Shown here in pieces: positions 49,254 to 56,799 of a stretch of DNA of 64,000 nt (within the stretch, counting starts at the first letter, position 1; every line of letters begins with the position of its first letter). A program made the position numbers and the translations under genes. Below the pieces are notes generated by a model, which made no database searches, had not been told where the DNA came from, and saw only the letters and a list, made by a program, of their open reading frames with translations. Source of the DNA: Triops longicaudatus (taxonomy: Eukaryota > Arthropoda > Branchiopoda > Notostraca > Triopsidae); NCBI GenBank assembly GCA_022885665.1, contig JAGQDJ010000018.1, forward strand, positions 186,001 through 250,000. Direction: 5' to 3'.

Positions 49254-49428
49254 TTAGTATCTCTTGTCCTGCTAACATGATAAGTTCATATTCGGTAACT
49301 TCTTGATCATGCCAGTACCAGTGCAACATACCGCCAGACCATCGAATAGCAGGCCCATTGGCTCTATGAGTTTGATCGCCAAGTAGCCAAAGCTTAGATC
49401 CAAACTCAGATATATATACTCTAACCAT
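49246..49428 (-). CDS. WYW-repeat protein M8
   Basis: 60 residues; MVRVYISEFGSKLWLLGDQT. Shares the VRVYISExGSK start with M7 and M6, a locally duplicated trio. Confidence 0.82.
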   Translation of the reverse strand: MVRVYISEFGSKLWLLGDQTHRANGPAIRWSGGMLHWYWHDQEVTEYELIMLAGQEILNG

Positions 49429-49603
49429 CGACTTGCTCCTGTACAGATAGCATCATGTGTTCAAATTCAGTAACTTCTCGACCATATTGGTACCATCTGT
49501 TTTCTCCATCTGCCCATGCAATAGTGGGACCATTAGATCGATGCCAGTCGTCATTTAAAAACCAAAACTTAGATCCCCACTCAGATATATATACTCTAAC
49601 CAT
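49421..49603 (-). CDS. WYW-repeat protein M7
   Basis: 60 residues; SKFWFLNDDWHRSNGPTIAW, YQYGREVTEFEHMML. Confidence 0.82.
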   Translation of the reverse strand: MVRVYISEWGSKFWFLNDDWHRSNGPTIAWADGENRWYQYGREVTEFEHMMLSVQEQVDG

Positions 49604-49778
49604 TAGTCTGCTCCTGTACAGATAGTATCATGTGCTCATATTCAGTAACTGGTTGACTATACCAGTGCCACCAGATAACTCCATTAGTTTGTACAATTGT
49701 TGGACCATTGACTCGATGCCAGTCGTCATTTAAAAACCAATGTTTAGTACCGAGATCAGATATATATACTTTAACCAT
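49596..49778 (-). CDS. WYW-repeat protein M6
   Basis: 60 residues; MVKVYISDLGTKHWFLNDDW, HRVNGPTIVQTNG. Confidence 0.82.
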   Translation of the reverse strand: MVKVYISDLGTKHWFLNDDWHRVNGPTIVQTNGVIWWHWYSQPVTEYEHMILSVQEQTNG

Positions 49779-49953
49779 TGACTTGCTCCTGTCCTGCTAA
49801 GATCATGTGTTCGTATTCAGTAACTGGTTGACCGTACCAGAGCCATGTAAGTTTTCCATTGGTATATTGAATAGCAGGACCATTTGCTCTGTGGTACAAT
49901 TCATTTTGAAACCAGTGTTTACTGCCTAACTCAGATATACATAATTCAACCAT
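49771..49953 (-). CDS. WYW-repeat protein M5
   Basis: 60 residues; MVELCISELGSKHWFQNELY, LTWLWYGQPVTEYEHMIL. Confidence 0.82.
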   Translation of the reverse strand: MVELCISELGSKHWFQNELYHRANGPAIQYTNGKLTWLWYGQPVTEYEHMILAGQEQVNG

Positions 49954-50128
49954 TTACTTGCTCCTGTACAGATAGCATCATATGTTCATACTCAGTAACT
50001 CGACGATTGCGCCACCACCACTCACAGTCGCCATCAAACCAAACAACAGCAGGACCATTGGCTCTATGAATTTGATGATTTAAATACCAACGCTTAGTGC
50101 CATCATTCCACATACATAATTTAATCAT
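49946..50128 (-). CDS. WYW-repeat protein M4
   Basis: 60 residues; MIKLCMWNDGTKRWYLNHQI is almost identical to the start of M3, a recent tandem copy. Confidence 0.82.
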   Translation of the reverse strand: MIKLCMWNDGTKRWYLNHQIHRANGPAVVWFDGDCEWWWRNRRVTEYEHMMLSVQEQVNG

Positions 50129-50303
50129 TAACTGTCTCCTGTACAGATAGCATCATATGTTCATACTCAGTAATTCGCTGACCATACCAACGCCATGACT
50201 TCTCACCATTAGTATATTGAACAGCAGGACCATTTGCTCTATGAATATGATAATTTGAATACCAACGCTTAGTGCCATCATTCCACATACATAATTTAAT
50301 CAT
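50121..50303 (-). CDS. WYW-repeat protein M3
   Basis: 60 residues; MIKLCMWNDGTKRWYSNYHI; diverges from M4 after the HRANGPAV motif. Confidence 0.82.
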   Translation of the reverse strand: MIKLCMWNDGTKRWYSNYHIHRANGPAVQYTNGEKSWRWYGQRITEYEHMMLSVQETVND

Positions 50304-50478
50304 TGGCTGTCTCCTGTCCTGCTAGCATCATGTGCTCATACTCAGTAACTTCATAATCATACCAAAACCAAATAATGTTTCCATTAGGATATGCAATAGC
50401 AGGACCATTTGCCCTGTGCCAAATATTATTCAAATACCACATCTTAATGCCTGAAACAGATATAAATAATTCAATCAT
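50296..50478 (-). CDS. WYW-repeat protein M2
   Basis: 60 residues; MIELFISVSGIKMWYLNNIW, IIWFWYDYEVTEYEHMML. Its ribosome site GGAG lies between it and the small gene upstream. Confidence 0.82.
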   Translation of the reverse strand: MIELFISVSGIKMWYLNNIWHRANGPAIAYPNGNIIWFWYDYEVTEYEHMMLAGQETAND

Positions 50479-50494
50479 CGGACATCTCCTGTCA

Positions 50495-50623
50495 TTATGC
50501 TTTAGATACTTTCTTAACTAAGTAAGTCTTACCGCCAATAACAACAGTTGCGCCAATCGTTGGTAACAGTTTCACACCTTCTTTTAGTGCTTGTTTACAC
50601 AGGGTTGATTGTAGTGCTTTCAT
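50495..50623 (-). CDS. Small basic protein (42 residues)
   Basis: ATG 50623: MKALQSTLCKQALKEGVKLL, then PTIGATVVIGGKTYLVKKVSKA. AGGA upstream. Unrelated to the repeat proteins. Fully plausible composition; function unknown. Confidence 0.62.
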   Translation of the reverse strand: MKALQSTLCKQALKEGVKLLPTIGATVVIGGKTYLVKKVSKA

Positions 50624-50652
50624 TTTTGTTCCTTAGTGTGTTATTATCTAAA

Positions 50653-50931
50653 CTACTCGATTGTTATTTTTGGTGTAGTTATCATCATTATTTCATACTC
50701 AGTAAGTCGACGTCCATGCCAATAATACGTCTCGGGAACTTGAACTATCTCTGTATCAACAAAGTAATATCCTCTAACAACAGCAGGGCCGTCGGCTCTG
50801 TGTAGTAACCCATGTAAGTACCAAGACTTCGTACCATTAACTGATGTTACAGCAGGGCCATTGGTTCTATGGAATATATTGTTGTGACGCCATTGCTTAT
50901 TCCCTATATGTGTAATGTCTAGTGTAATCAT
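50653..50931 (-). CDS. WYW-repeat protein M1 (first of minus array, two repeats)
   Basis: 92 residues; HRTNGPAVTSVNGTKSW and HRADGPAVVRGYY with an 8-residue insert (FVDTEIVQVPETYYWHG). Ends TEYEIMMITTPKITIE. Confidence 0.8.
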   Translation of the reverse strand: MITLDITHIGNKQWRHNNIFHRTNGPAVTSVNGTKSWYLHGLLHRADGPAVVRGYYFVDTEIVQVPETYYWHGRRLTEYEIMMITTPKITIE

Positions 50932-50950
50932 AATTTTTTGTGTTGTATGT

Positions 50951-50979
50951 ATTATACACGATTAACTTAAAGGTGTCAA
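50951..50979 (-). promoter_or_regulatory. Consensus promoter of the minus repeat-protein array
   Basis: TATAAT 50951-50956 and TTGACA 50974-50979 (minus), spacer 17; starts transcription about 15 nt before M1. Confidence 0.87.
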
Positions 50980-51002
50980 CACAAATATTATTCATAAAAG
51001 AC

Positions 51003-51124
51003 TTGACAATGGGTTTAATTTAGTATATAATACATACATAGCAAGCAATTGTTACTGTTACTATTAAAAACATTTTAAAATATTTTAAAAAAGACTTGAC
51101 AATGTTTTAAAAATGTTGTATAAT
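51003..51124 (+). promoter_or_regulatory. Two tandem consensus promoters
   Basis: TTGACA-17-TATAAT at 51003-51031 and at 51096-51124; both are followed by a TAGCAAGCAA leader, indicating duplication. Confidence 0.87.
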
Positions 51125-51186
51125 AGATACTTAGCAAGCAATACTGTTATATTTTATTTGTTTTATTAACTTAAGAAAGCTTTATT

Positions 51187-51768
51187 ATGCAAACAATCGA
51201 AACAACTTCTGTAGCTATCAATACAACTTCAACAGCAGTTACATACACGCATGCGGGTGTATCAACTACAAATAAAAATGTAACTAAGTTGCGTTTTGGC
51301 AACGATGCATCAAGATATGCTCGTATTGTTGCAAATGGCGACAGTGACATTGACTTTTTCAAGTTACCATATGCAATGACTGCTGTAGAAATTGCACAAC
51401 ACTTTATCGATACTAATTATAAAGCTGACAATCTTGCAGTTGTTGATGCAATTAACGCTGTATTAACAACAAAAGCAAAAATTAACAAAATTAAATCCGA
51501 TATTGTTAAAAGCAAAACTAACAAAGTTGCTAAAGTTGCTAAAGAAGATTGCACTGTTGCTACTGTAAGCAGTACAGCTGACTTAATTAACATTAACGGC
51601 TACTTAGCAAAAGTTGGCGACACTGTGCATTTTAAAGACGAAAATGCAAACGAGCAGTTTGGCGAGCTAACTAGCTTTGCTGACGACTTGTTATCACTTA
51701 GCGTTGTAAACAACGACGCCGAAGTTACTGAAGTATTGCAGTTTGCAAGCGACTGTTATGTTAAATAA
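51187..51768 (+). CDS. GDTVxFK-domain protein with Thr-rich N-terminus
   Basis: 193 residues. N-terminal 35 residues are Thr/Val-rich; the middle (KLRFGNDASRYARIVANGDS, LPYAMTAVEIAQHFID) may be a small alpha/beta domain; a Lys-rich linker leads to VGDTVHFKDENANEQFG and ASDCYVK, shared with 35027-35242. Strongest promoters in the region, suggesting high early expression. Confidence 0.7.
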   Translation: MQTIETTSVAINTTSTAVTYTHAGVSTTNKNVTKLRFGNDASRYARIVANGDSDIDFFKLPYAMTAVEIAQHFIDTNYKADNLAVVDAINAVLTTKAKINKIKSDIVKSKTNKVAKVAKEDCTVATVSSTADLININGYLAKVGDTVHFKDENANEQFGELTSFADDLLSLSVVNNDAEVTEVLQFASDCYVK

Positions 51769-51775
51769 TTAACAA

Positions 51776-51885
51776 TGCACAATGCATGTAAGTGCATTGT
51801 GCAATTTAAAAAAGCCAATATTGCTATTGGCTTTTTTCATGAGTTAGTGTATGCATATGAAAATAGGCTCTACTGGAGCCTATTT
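51776..51885. terminator. Three terminator hairpins between convergent genes
   Basis: TGCACAATGCA/TGCATTGTGCA (51776-51786, 51793-51803); AAAAAAGCCAATA/TATTGGCTTTTTT (51808-51820, 51825-51837); AAATAGGCTC/GAGCCTATTT (51861-51870, 51876-51885). Confidence 0.88.
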
Positions 51886-51901
51886 GTGCTAGTTGTATGG
51901 G

Positions 51902-52138
51902 TTATAGATGCTTACATTTGTTAATTGCATCAATAGCCACTGACATATTTGGATTAGCAAGTAAGTGTTGATCAATTGATTCAAGTGCTATTAGCATTAC
52001 TACTAGATCAATTACATTTACAAACTTAGGGTGTTGTAATTTAAGTTGGTCTAACTCTGACTGTGAGTCGCAACTCCATACAAGGTCAGCGAAATGTTTT
52101 TGTGTTGGGTTTAACCCAGTTAGTGAAATTGTGTTCAT
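51902..52138 (-). CDS. Small phage protein, LTPxQKxxADxxW type
   Basis: 78 residues. LTGLNPTQKHFADLVWSCDS and LDQLKLQHPKFVNVIDLVVMLI fit a widespread family of small helical phage proteins, recalled by pattern; function unknown. Confidence 0.62.
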   Translation of the reverse strand: MNTISLTGLNPTQKHFADLVWSCDSQSELDQLKLQHPKFVNVIDLVVMLIALESIDQHLLANPNMSVAIDAINKCKHL

Positions 52139-52193
52139 ATGTTATATAGTAGTCTACTACATTGTGTCTCCAATCGTTATGTACATTGAAAAA

Positions 52194-52212
52194 ACAAGCA
52201 CCGAGTGCTTGT
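52194..52212 (-). terminator. Hairpin terminator ACAAGCAC / GTGCTTGT
   Basis: Arms 52194-52201 and 52205-52212; on the minus strand a T-run follows, serving 52221-52592. Confidence 0.75.
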
Positions 52213-52220
52213 TGACTAAT

Positions 52221-52592
52221 TTAAAATCCTAATCCAAGAATTGTAATGAGTAATGCAATAGATTGATATATTGCAGGCAAAAATGATTCTTGTATAAACT
52301 TTCTATTTGCTTCTTCAATTTCTTCATCTGTTTGATATGGACCAGATGAGCTGTAGGATCGATATTTTGGTTTGGCTTTAGCGGGGATTCTGGGTTGGGC
52401 ATGATAACGATCTGCTTCATACACTAATCCGCCACCTAAGTTAAATGTTGTGCGGGTTCGTTTCTTGTTGATATTTACAGTCATATCATCACCGAACTTA
52501 ACTGATGCTGATGTTTTAATACCTTTATCAGAAATGCTATAATTAATCCACGCATCTTTCCCGTCAGTCTTACCTCTATACTTAAATCCCAT
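52221..52592 (-). CDS. DUF4236-like small protein with C-terminal membrane segment
   Basis: 123 residues. MGFKYRGKTDGKD start, VKFGDDMTVNINKKRTRTTF and LGGGLVYE fit the DUF4236 pattern (MGFRF...G.RTT.G.PGTGLSY). Residues 105-123 (IYQSIALLITILGLGF) form a membrane helix. Confidence 0.62.
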   Translation of the reverse strand: MGFKYRGKTDGKDAWINYSISDKGIKTSASVKFGDDMTVNINKKRTRTTFNLGGGLVYEADRYHAQPRIPAKAKPKYRSYSSSGPYQTDEEIEEANRKFIQESFLPAIYQSIALLITILGLGF

Positions 52593-52695
52593 TACATACT
52601 CCTAGTTACAAAGCTTATATGTTTAATTGTTTATGCCAAAGTAGCAAAACATTAGACCCCTACTTACAACAAGTGTATGCAGGGGTTATTAATAT

Positions 52696-52962
52696 TTATG
52701 CTAGATCAACAACACAATCAAGTATTGCCCAACTACTAATTACAGTATATCCGGAAAACTGTGCCGCACTTGCATCGTTTGCACCATACATGTTAGACAC
52801 TACGAGTGTATCGTAGTTGTAGTCGGGATATGTGCTTACAACCACATAGTTATATTCAATAGCTAAATCTTCGAGTTCTTTAAGCTCAGTCGGTAACATT
52901 GATGCAATAACTTGTGATTTCCAAGGGCATAAAGTGGAAGTTAATTTAGTAACGTCAATCAT
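52696..52962 (-). CDS. Hypothetical protein
   Basis: 88 residues; LPTELKELEDLAIEYNYVVV, YDTLVVSNMYGANDASAAQF. GGAG before the ATG; promoter TTGACT-17-TATAAT at 52991-53019 (minus). A CCCCT/AGGGG hairpin around 52660-52690 probably ends it. Confidence 0.62.
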   Translation of the reverse strand: MIDVTKLTSTLCPWKSQVIASMLPTELKELEDLAIEYNYVVVSTYPDYNYDTLVVSNMYGANDASAAQFSGYTVISSWAILDCVVDLA

Positions 52963-53021
52963 TTTGTAAGCTCCGTGTAGTTAAGTATTAATTATAACAG
53001 AAAATCAATAGCAAGTCAACC

Positions 53022-53507
53022 TTAATGTTGCATATAAATTGCCAACTGTATATGTCTTTTCAACAGTTTAATATGTGCAATAAGTGGCGTTACTACTGCT
53101 TTACGGTGTTGTTTGTTTGCCAACAACAATGATAAGTTGATGGCTTGAGATGTGCGTTTAATTTCAGATTGCAATCGAGGAAGTGATTTAATTTTCAAAG
53201 GCACAACTTGTAGTTTTGCAGTGGGTAACTCTTGCTTAAGATTATCAGGGTTGTTAACGTGATAACGATCAAAAACTCGACTGTTAGTCTTTAGTCGTTT
53301 TGCTAACGCAGACTTGCGAATACGCTGTTTAATTGCGGCTACCCGTAACTTTTGTTTATATTTCATTAAGCGAGCACGAGTTTGTTCAGTGCGTTGCTCA
53401 ATGGGTATAGCTAATAACTCACGGATTGATAGTTCAAGTTGAGTAATGTTGGCACTGTGTATATCAATAACACTTTGCATTTTTCGCATAAACATTGCAT
53501 TGTCCAT
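53022..53507 (-). CDS. Basic helical protein
   Basis: 161 residues from ATG 53507, with GGAG 8 nt upstream. Strongly basic: RLMKYKQKLRVAAIKQRIRK, LQSEIKRTSQAINLSLLLAN. Mostly helical; nucleic-acid binding is plausible. Confidence 0.63.
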   Translation of the reverse strand: MDNAMFMRKMQSVIDIHSANITQLELSIRELLAIPIEQRTEQTRARLMKYKQKLRVAAIKQRIRKSALAKRLKTNSRVFDRYHVNNPDNLKQELPTAKLQVVPLKIKSLPRLQSEIKRTSQAINLSLLLANKQHRKAVVTPLIAHIKLLKRHIQLAIYMQH

Positions 53508-53539
53508 TTGTATCTCCAAACATTTGTTGTTAAGTATCA

Positions 53540-53576
53540 ATTATAACAGATTAATACTGGCTTGTCAACCAGTATT
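53540..53576 (-). promoter_or_regulatory. Hairpin-embedded promoter
   Basis: TATAAT 53540-53545 and TTGACA 53563-53568 (minus), spacer 17. The -35 box is the loop of AATACTGG/CCAGTATT (53553-53560, 53569-53576), the terminator of the preceding gene. Confidence 0.8.
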
Positions 53577-53581
53577 TTTGA

Positions 53582-53848
53582 TTAGCGTTGTTTAACTTCA
53601 GTTAATCTGCAACCGTTGTCGTATGCAATTTTTGCAAGATCCTCGAAGCTCAGGGTCAACTCAATACAGTTATCAGTCCGCCAGTACTTGCCTTTACCAT
53701 GCAATTTGCGTTCAACTACATACCCGAGTTTGACCAGCATTTGCATTACAATTTCGGCACGTTTCCACACTGACGCTTTATAAAACTTGGGTTGGCAAAA
53801 GCCAATTTGACAAAATTTTAAAACTAATTCGTATTGTGCGTTATCCAT
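53582..53848 (-). CDS. Hypothetical winged-helix-like protein
   Basis: 88 residues; KRAEIVMQMLVKLGYVVERK, GKGKYWRTDNCIELTLSFED. The helix followed by a KLGY...GKYWRT wing resembles small DNA-binding proteins; tentative. Promoter TTGCAT-17-TATAAT at 53878-53906 (minus). Confidence 0.6.
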   Translation of the reverse strand: MDNAQYELVLKFCQIGFCQPKFYKASVWKRAEIVMQMLVKLGYVVERKLHGKGKYWRTDNCIELTLSFEDLAKIAYDNGCRLTEVKQR

Positions 53849-53909
53849 ATTGTGCCTTTGTTGCTAAGTAAGTATCAATTATACACTAAGATGCAATACA
53901 ATGCAACCT

Positions 53910-54338
53910 TTATTTTACATCCTCGTCTTCTTCTTCGTCATACTCATCGTCGTCTTCATCCTCCTCTTCATCCTCATCTTCGTCATACTCATCGTCGTCT
54001 TCGTCCTCCTCTTCATCCTCATCATACTCATCGTCTTCGTCATCCTCGAAGCCGTACTTGAACAGTATGTGGGCGTAAGAATCAGTAATATCCTGTTCAA
54101 GATCGAGCATAACTAACGTTACTTGATCAAACAATGGTTTAAAATCAACACGAGTAGGAACATATGTTTCCTTAAACACATGAGTCGCTTCGGCAAACTT
54201 ACTTACTGCTACGTATAGTTCTTGAAGTGCTTCGGCTACAACTTCATAATCAGGCGGATGAATAACAGGCTGGGCAAGAGGAGTTGGTGTCGGAGGTGGG
54301 GCTGGTATTGTATTATCTGGTATTGTATTTTCTGGCAT
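53910..54338 (-). CDS. Protein with long acidic repeat tail
   Basis: 142 residues. A Pro-rich start (PAPPPTPTPLAQP), a helical centre (VVAEALQELYVAVSKFAEA) and then about 45 residues of only Asp, Glu, Tyr and few others, encoded by a CATACTCATCGTCGTCTTC-type repeat. Such tails can mimic DNA or bind basic proteins; function inferred only. Confidence 0.65.
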   Translation of the reverse strand: MPENTIPDNTIPAPPPTPTPLAQPVIHPPDYEVVAEALQELYVAVSKFAEATHVFKETYVPTRVDFKPLFDQVTLVMLDLEQDITDSYAHILFKYGFEDDEDDEYDEDEEEDEDDDEYDEDEDEEEDEDDDEYDEEEDEDVK

Positions 54339-54363
54339 GCTGTTTCCTTTTGTTTACATATCA

Positions 54364-54417
54364 ATTATACACGGAAAAGCAACACAATGCAAGTTTTATT
54401 TTGCATTGTGTTGCTTG
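54364..54417 (-). promoter_or_regulatory. Array-type terminator-promoter module outside the array (minus)
   Basis: TATAAT 54364-54369, TTGCAT 54387-54392, spacer 17, with hairpin AGCAACACAATGCAA / TTGCATTGTGTTGCT about 54378-54415. Ends 54422-54706 and starts 53910-54338. Confidence 0.85.
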
Positions 54418-54421
54418 TTGA

Positions 54422-54706
54422 TTAGACTACTTGCACAATACTAGCCGGTACGTTCCACACTTGTGTGCCATATGGGCCGGAACATGCAATTTCAACATTT
54501 TTCAATTTACACTTTCTAATAGTGCCTGTGTAAAAAATGTTACGTGCTTTGTGGAAAAACTTAACAGATTGTCCCACTTGAAGCTCACGAATTTTGCTGT
54601 AACTTAATGATTGACGTTGTGTTGTAAGCACTTCGTGCATAGCAGATAGCTCTTCGCTAGTAAACTTTTGTGTTTTGATTGCGTTAATGATGTCTAATGC
54701 TGTCAT
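54422..54706 (-). CDS. Small phage protein with SH3/KOW-like C-terminal part
   Basis: 94 residues. LQVGQSVKFFHKARNIFYTG and VWNVPASIVQVV match the VGxxVxF...WxVPxSxL pattern of small phage barrels; the N-terminus is helical (SAMHEVLTTQRQSLSYSK). Confidence 0.65.
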   Translation of the reverse strand: MTALDIINAIKTQKFTSEELSAMHEVLTTQRQSLSYSKIRELQVGQSVKFFHKARNIFYTGTIRKCKLKNVEIACSGPYGTQVWNVPASIVQVV

Positions 54707-54818
54707 AATAAGCCTTTATGTAACGTTTAAAAACTATGCAACGTTTGTTGCGTATGTATGTATTATATACTAAATTGTCAGTGTTGTCAACTACTTTTTG
54801 AAAATAATTTGAAATAAT

Positions 54819-55013
54819 TTAAACAAGATTTAAGTCAGACAAGAACTCGTGTGTTAAGCCCGAAATAACTTCTTCATATGAGTATAATGCATCAACAGCT
54901 TCGTCAACTGTTGAAAAACTGCCTAACGCTTGATCCAAGTCTCTGGGAATATAGCCAAAGCTATTATTGTTTAACATTACTACACTGCCACATTTGAATT
55001 GTTGAATTAGCAT
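54819..55013 (-). CDS. Hypothetical protein
   Basis: 64 residues; SFGYIPRDLDQALGSFSTVD. AGT/GGAG before the ATG. Promoter TTGACA-17-TATAAT at 55051-55079 (minus). Confidence 0.6.
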   Translation of the reverse strand: MLIQQFKCGSVVMLNNNSFGYIPRDLDQALGSFSTVDEAVDALYSYEEVISGLTHEFLSDLNLV

Positions 55014-55082
55014 AATTACTCCATTTATTAATATTAGTTGCTAAGTGTGTATTATAACACACTTAACGTTGTTTGTCAACTA

Positions 55083-55313
55083 TTACCATTCACGTCTAGA
55101 GCCAGTAAATGCAGTTGCAGTATGCACTGCTTCATTAAAATCGTTGTATGTTGATAGCTCTACATCATCAACAACTAATAGCCATTTGTTGTTTTCAAAT
55201 ATAACATAAGCACGTCGAGTAATATGAAATCCGGTGCCTTCAGCAACTGGAGCAGTTGGTTCAGCTGGGATAATAACTTCATTGTTAGTAGTTGTTACAG
55301 TAGTGTTTGTCAT
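55083..55313 (-). CDS. Small protein, inverted duplicate of 57549-57788
   Basis: 76 residues. EVIIPAEPTAPVAEGTGFHI, then TRRAYVIFENNKWLLVVDD, ending TAFTGSRREW. All but the first residues match the plus-strand copy. Promoter 55345-55373 (minus). Confidence 0.68.
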   Translation of the reverse strand: MTNTTVTTTNNEVIIPAEPTAPVAEGTGFHITRRAYVIFENNKWLLVVDDVELSTYNDFNEAVHTATAFTGSRREW

Positions 55314-55405
55314 ATTAGTAGTAGTGTTGTTTTGCTATGTGTGTATTATACAATAAAAATACAAGTGTGTCAAGTCTTTTTTAAAAAAATATTTGAATAC
55401 TGTTG

Positions 55406-55434
55406 TTGCATTGATACTAATATTACTATATAAT
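55406..55434 (+). promoter_or_regulatory. Promoter for the single repeat-protein gene P1
   Basis: TTGCAT (55406-55411), 17-nt spacer, TATAAT (55429-55434); divergent from 55345-55373. Confidence 0.82.
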
Positions 55435-55469
55435 ACACTAGCTCACAAGCAAAAAGGAGAAGTAGTTGT

Positions 55470-55649
55470 ATGGTTAATGTAATAATATGGAAACGTGGCA
55501 GTAAACACTGGTTTCAAAATGAATTGTACCACAGAGCAAATGGTCCTGCTGTAATTGACCATAACGGAAAATGGTGGTGCTGGCATGGGCGTAGAGTAGA
55601 CGAGTTTGAGCATATGATGCTATCAGCACAACAACTTAATTGCAATTAA
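55470..55649 (+). CDS. WYW-repeat protein P1 (stand-alone copy)
   Basis: 59 residues from ATG 55470: MVNVIIWKRGSKHWFQNELY, HRANGPAVIDHNG, VDEFEHMMLSAQQLNCN. AAGGAG upstream. Not coupled to another copy, and its C-terminus lacks the QE (CAGGAG) codons, as expected if those serve a next gene. Confidence 0.8.
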   Translation: MVNVIIWKRGSKHWFQNELYHRANGPAVIDHNGKWWCWHGRRVDEFEHMMLSAQQLNCN

Positions 55650-55662
55650 GTTAACAAAAGGC

Positions 55663-55691
55663 TTGACAATAGTATGTTTGTATGTTATAAT
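55663..55691 (+). promoter_or_regulatory. Consensus sigma70 promoter
   Basis: TTGACA 55663-55668, 17 nt, TATAAT 55686-55691. Confidence 0.85.
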
Positions 55692-55725
55692 TGATACTTA
55701 ACTTAGCAACAATAAGGAGTTATAC

Positions 55726-56010
55726 ATGTTAATCGATTTGTCATCATCACAGTTAGCCCGTGGTTCAAGTTTAACAACTAAGCAGTTAGAACGCGGTCTA
55801 ACTGATAGTGGGTATGAGTTTAACTTAATTGAAAGTGAGTACAAAGGCTTGGGCAAAACAGGTACATTTGTATATAAAGCTACATTCTACGATGAGCACA
55901 ATGACAAATATGAAGCTACATTGCACGATGAGCACAATGGCAAACCCGTTAGCACTGTTAATGTATATGTTAATTTTATTAATGAACGTTTATACGAAGT
56001 AGATGTATAA
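55726..56010 (+). CDS. Hypothetical protein with internal duplication
   Basis: 94 residues. YKATFYDEHNDKYEATLHDE contains two copies of a [Y/E]AT-x-x-DEHN unit from a 33-nt direct DNA repeat. AGGAG before the ATG. Confidence 0.66.
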   Translation: MLIDLSSSQLARGSSLTTKQLERGLTDSGYEFNLIESEYKGLGKTGTFVYKATFYDEHNDKYEATLHDEHNGKPVSTVNVYVNFINERLYEVDV

Positions 56011-56088
56011 TGTTAGCTTATGTTAGCTTTAACGGGCTAACATGTAGTATAATTGATACTTAAGTTAGTAACAAACAAGGAGCAACAT

Positions 56089-56301
56089 ATGACAGTAGCC
56101 GAATTAATTGCACAATTACAGTTAATGCAACAAGATGCCCCAGTACATTTTTCATATAACTATCACGACTTCTGGGATACAATTGTTGCTCCAGCAGTGC
56201 AACAAGTTGAAGTTGCTCCTGTAGCATATTCAGCATATCATAGCATGGATAAAATCGATGACGAATCCAGTGATGCAAAGATAGTTGTTGTAATATCTTA
56301 A
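56089..56301 (+). CDS. ELIAQLQ-type small phage protein, second copy
   Basis: 70 residues from ATG 56089 (AAGGAG upstream): MTVAELIAQLQLMQQDAPVH. Paralogue of 34697-34930; lacks its acidic insert. The copies use different promoter types. Confidence 0.72.
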   Translation: MTVAELIAQLQLMQQDAPVHFSYNYHDFWDTIVAPAVQQVEVAPVAYSAYHSMDKIDDESSDAKIVVVIS

Positions 56302-56311
56302 CATACAATTG

Positions 56312-56338
56312 CAACATACGTTTAAACAACGTATGTTG
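56312..56338 (+). terminator. Hairpin terminator CAACATACGTT / AACGTATGTTG
   Basis: Arms 56312-56322 and 56328-56338, loop TAAAC. Confidence 0.8.
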
Positions 56339-56366
56339 TTTCACTTTCACTTAACACTAATACCAT

Positions 56367-56549
56367 ATGCAACTAACACCACAATTGCAAGCAGAAATTA
56401 TTGATTTCTTGAAAAATAATTTAACTGCCACAGTTTCTAAACATGATTTCTATAATGGTGGCATGAATGGCAACTCATCCATGTATACTGAATACTCACA
56501 AATTACTATATTGTTAGCGAACGAAAAAATTCTAGAAATTGATATCTAA
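56367..56549 (+). CDS. Hypothetical protein
   Basis: 60 residues; LTPQLQAEIIDFLKNNLTAT, YTEYSQITILLANEKILEID. No ribosome site or promoter clearly visible, so start uncertain. Confidence 0.5.
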   Translation: MQLTPQLQAEIIDFLKNNLTATVSKHDFYNGGMNGNSSMYTEYSQITILLANEKILEIDI

Positions 56550-56552
56550 CTG

Positions 56553-56581
56553 TTGACAACTGCCAACATCCGTGCTATAAT
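56553..56581 (+). promoter_or_regulatory. Consensus sigma70 promoter
   Basis: TTGACA 56553-56558, 17 nt, TATAAT 56576-56581; starts the three-gene unit 56608-57479. Confidence 0.86.
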
Positions 56582-56607
56582 ACACACTTAAACAAACAGG
56601 AGTTAAT

Positions 56608-56799
56608 ATGCAACAACACACAACCGTATACGAAGTTATCATGTGCACAGAGTCATGTTATAGTGAGAAATCTTCCATGGGAATTTATCTAACTCATGAC
56701 CTTGCTAAACAAGCAGTTGAAACTGAATCTCTACATTATAGCGATGACGCTATATTCGAAATTGAACCAAAAATGTTATTTGGTTACGAACCTGCATGA
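56608..56799 (+). CDS. Hypothetical protein
   Basis: 63 residues; TVYEVIMCTESCYSEKSSMG, IYLTHDLAKQAVETE. Compares in layout with 60946-61101 (short strand, then a helix meant to handle ageing of a series), no function known. Overlaps the next ATG by 4 nt. Confidence 0.62.
   Translation: MQQHTTVYEVIMCTESCYSEKSSMGIYLTHDLAKQAVETESLHYSDDAIFEIEPKMLFGYEPA

Noticed and set aside
42514..50478. CRISPR array in the 175-nt periodic DNA
   Set aside because: The period comes from overlapping homologous genes; conserved parts are coding and there are no short identical repeats with unique spacers.
53834..54116. Plus-strand frames rich in His/Arg or Leu/Val/Ile
   Set aside because: Complement of the acidic repeat on the minus strand.
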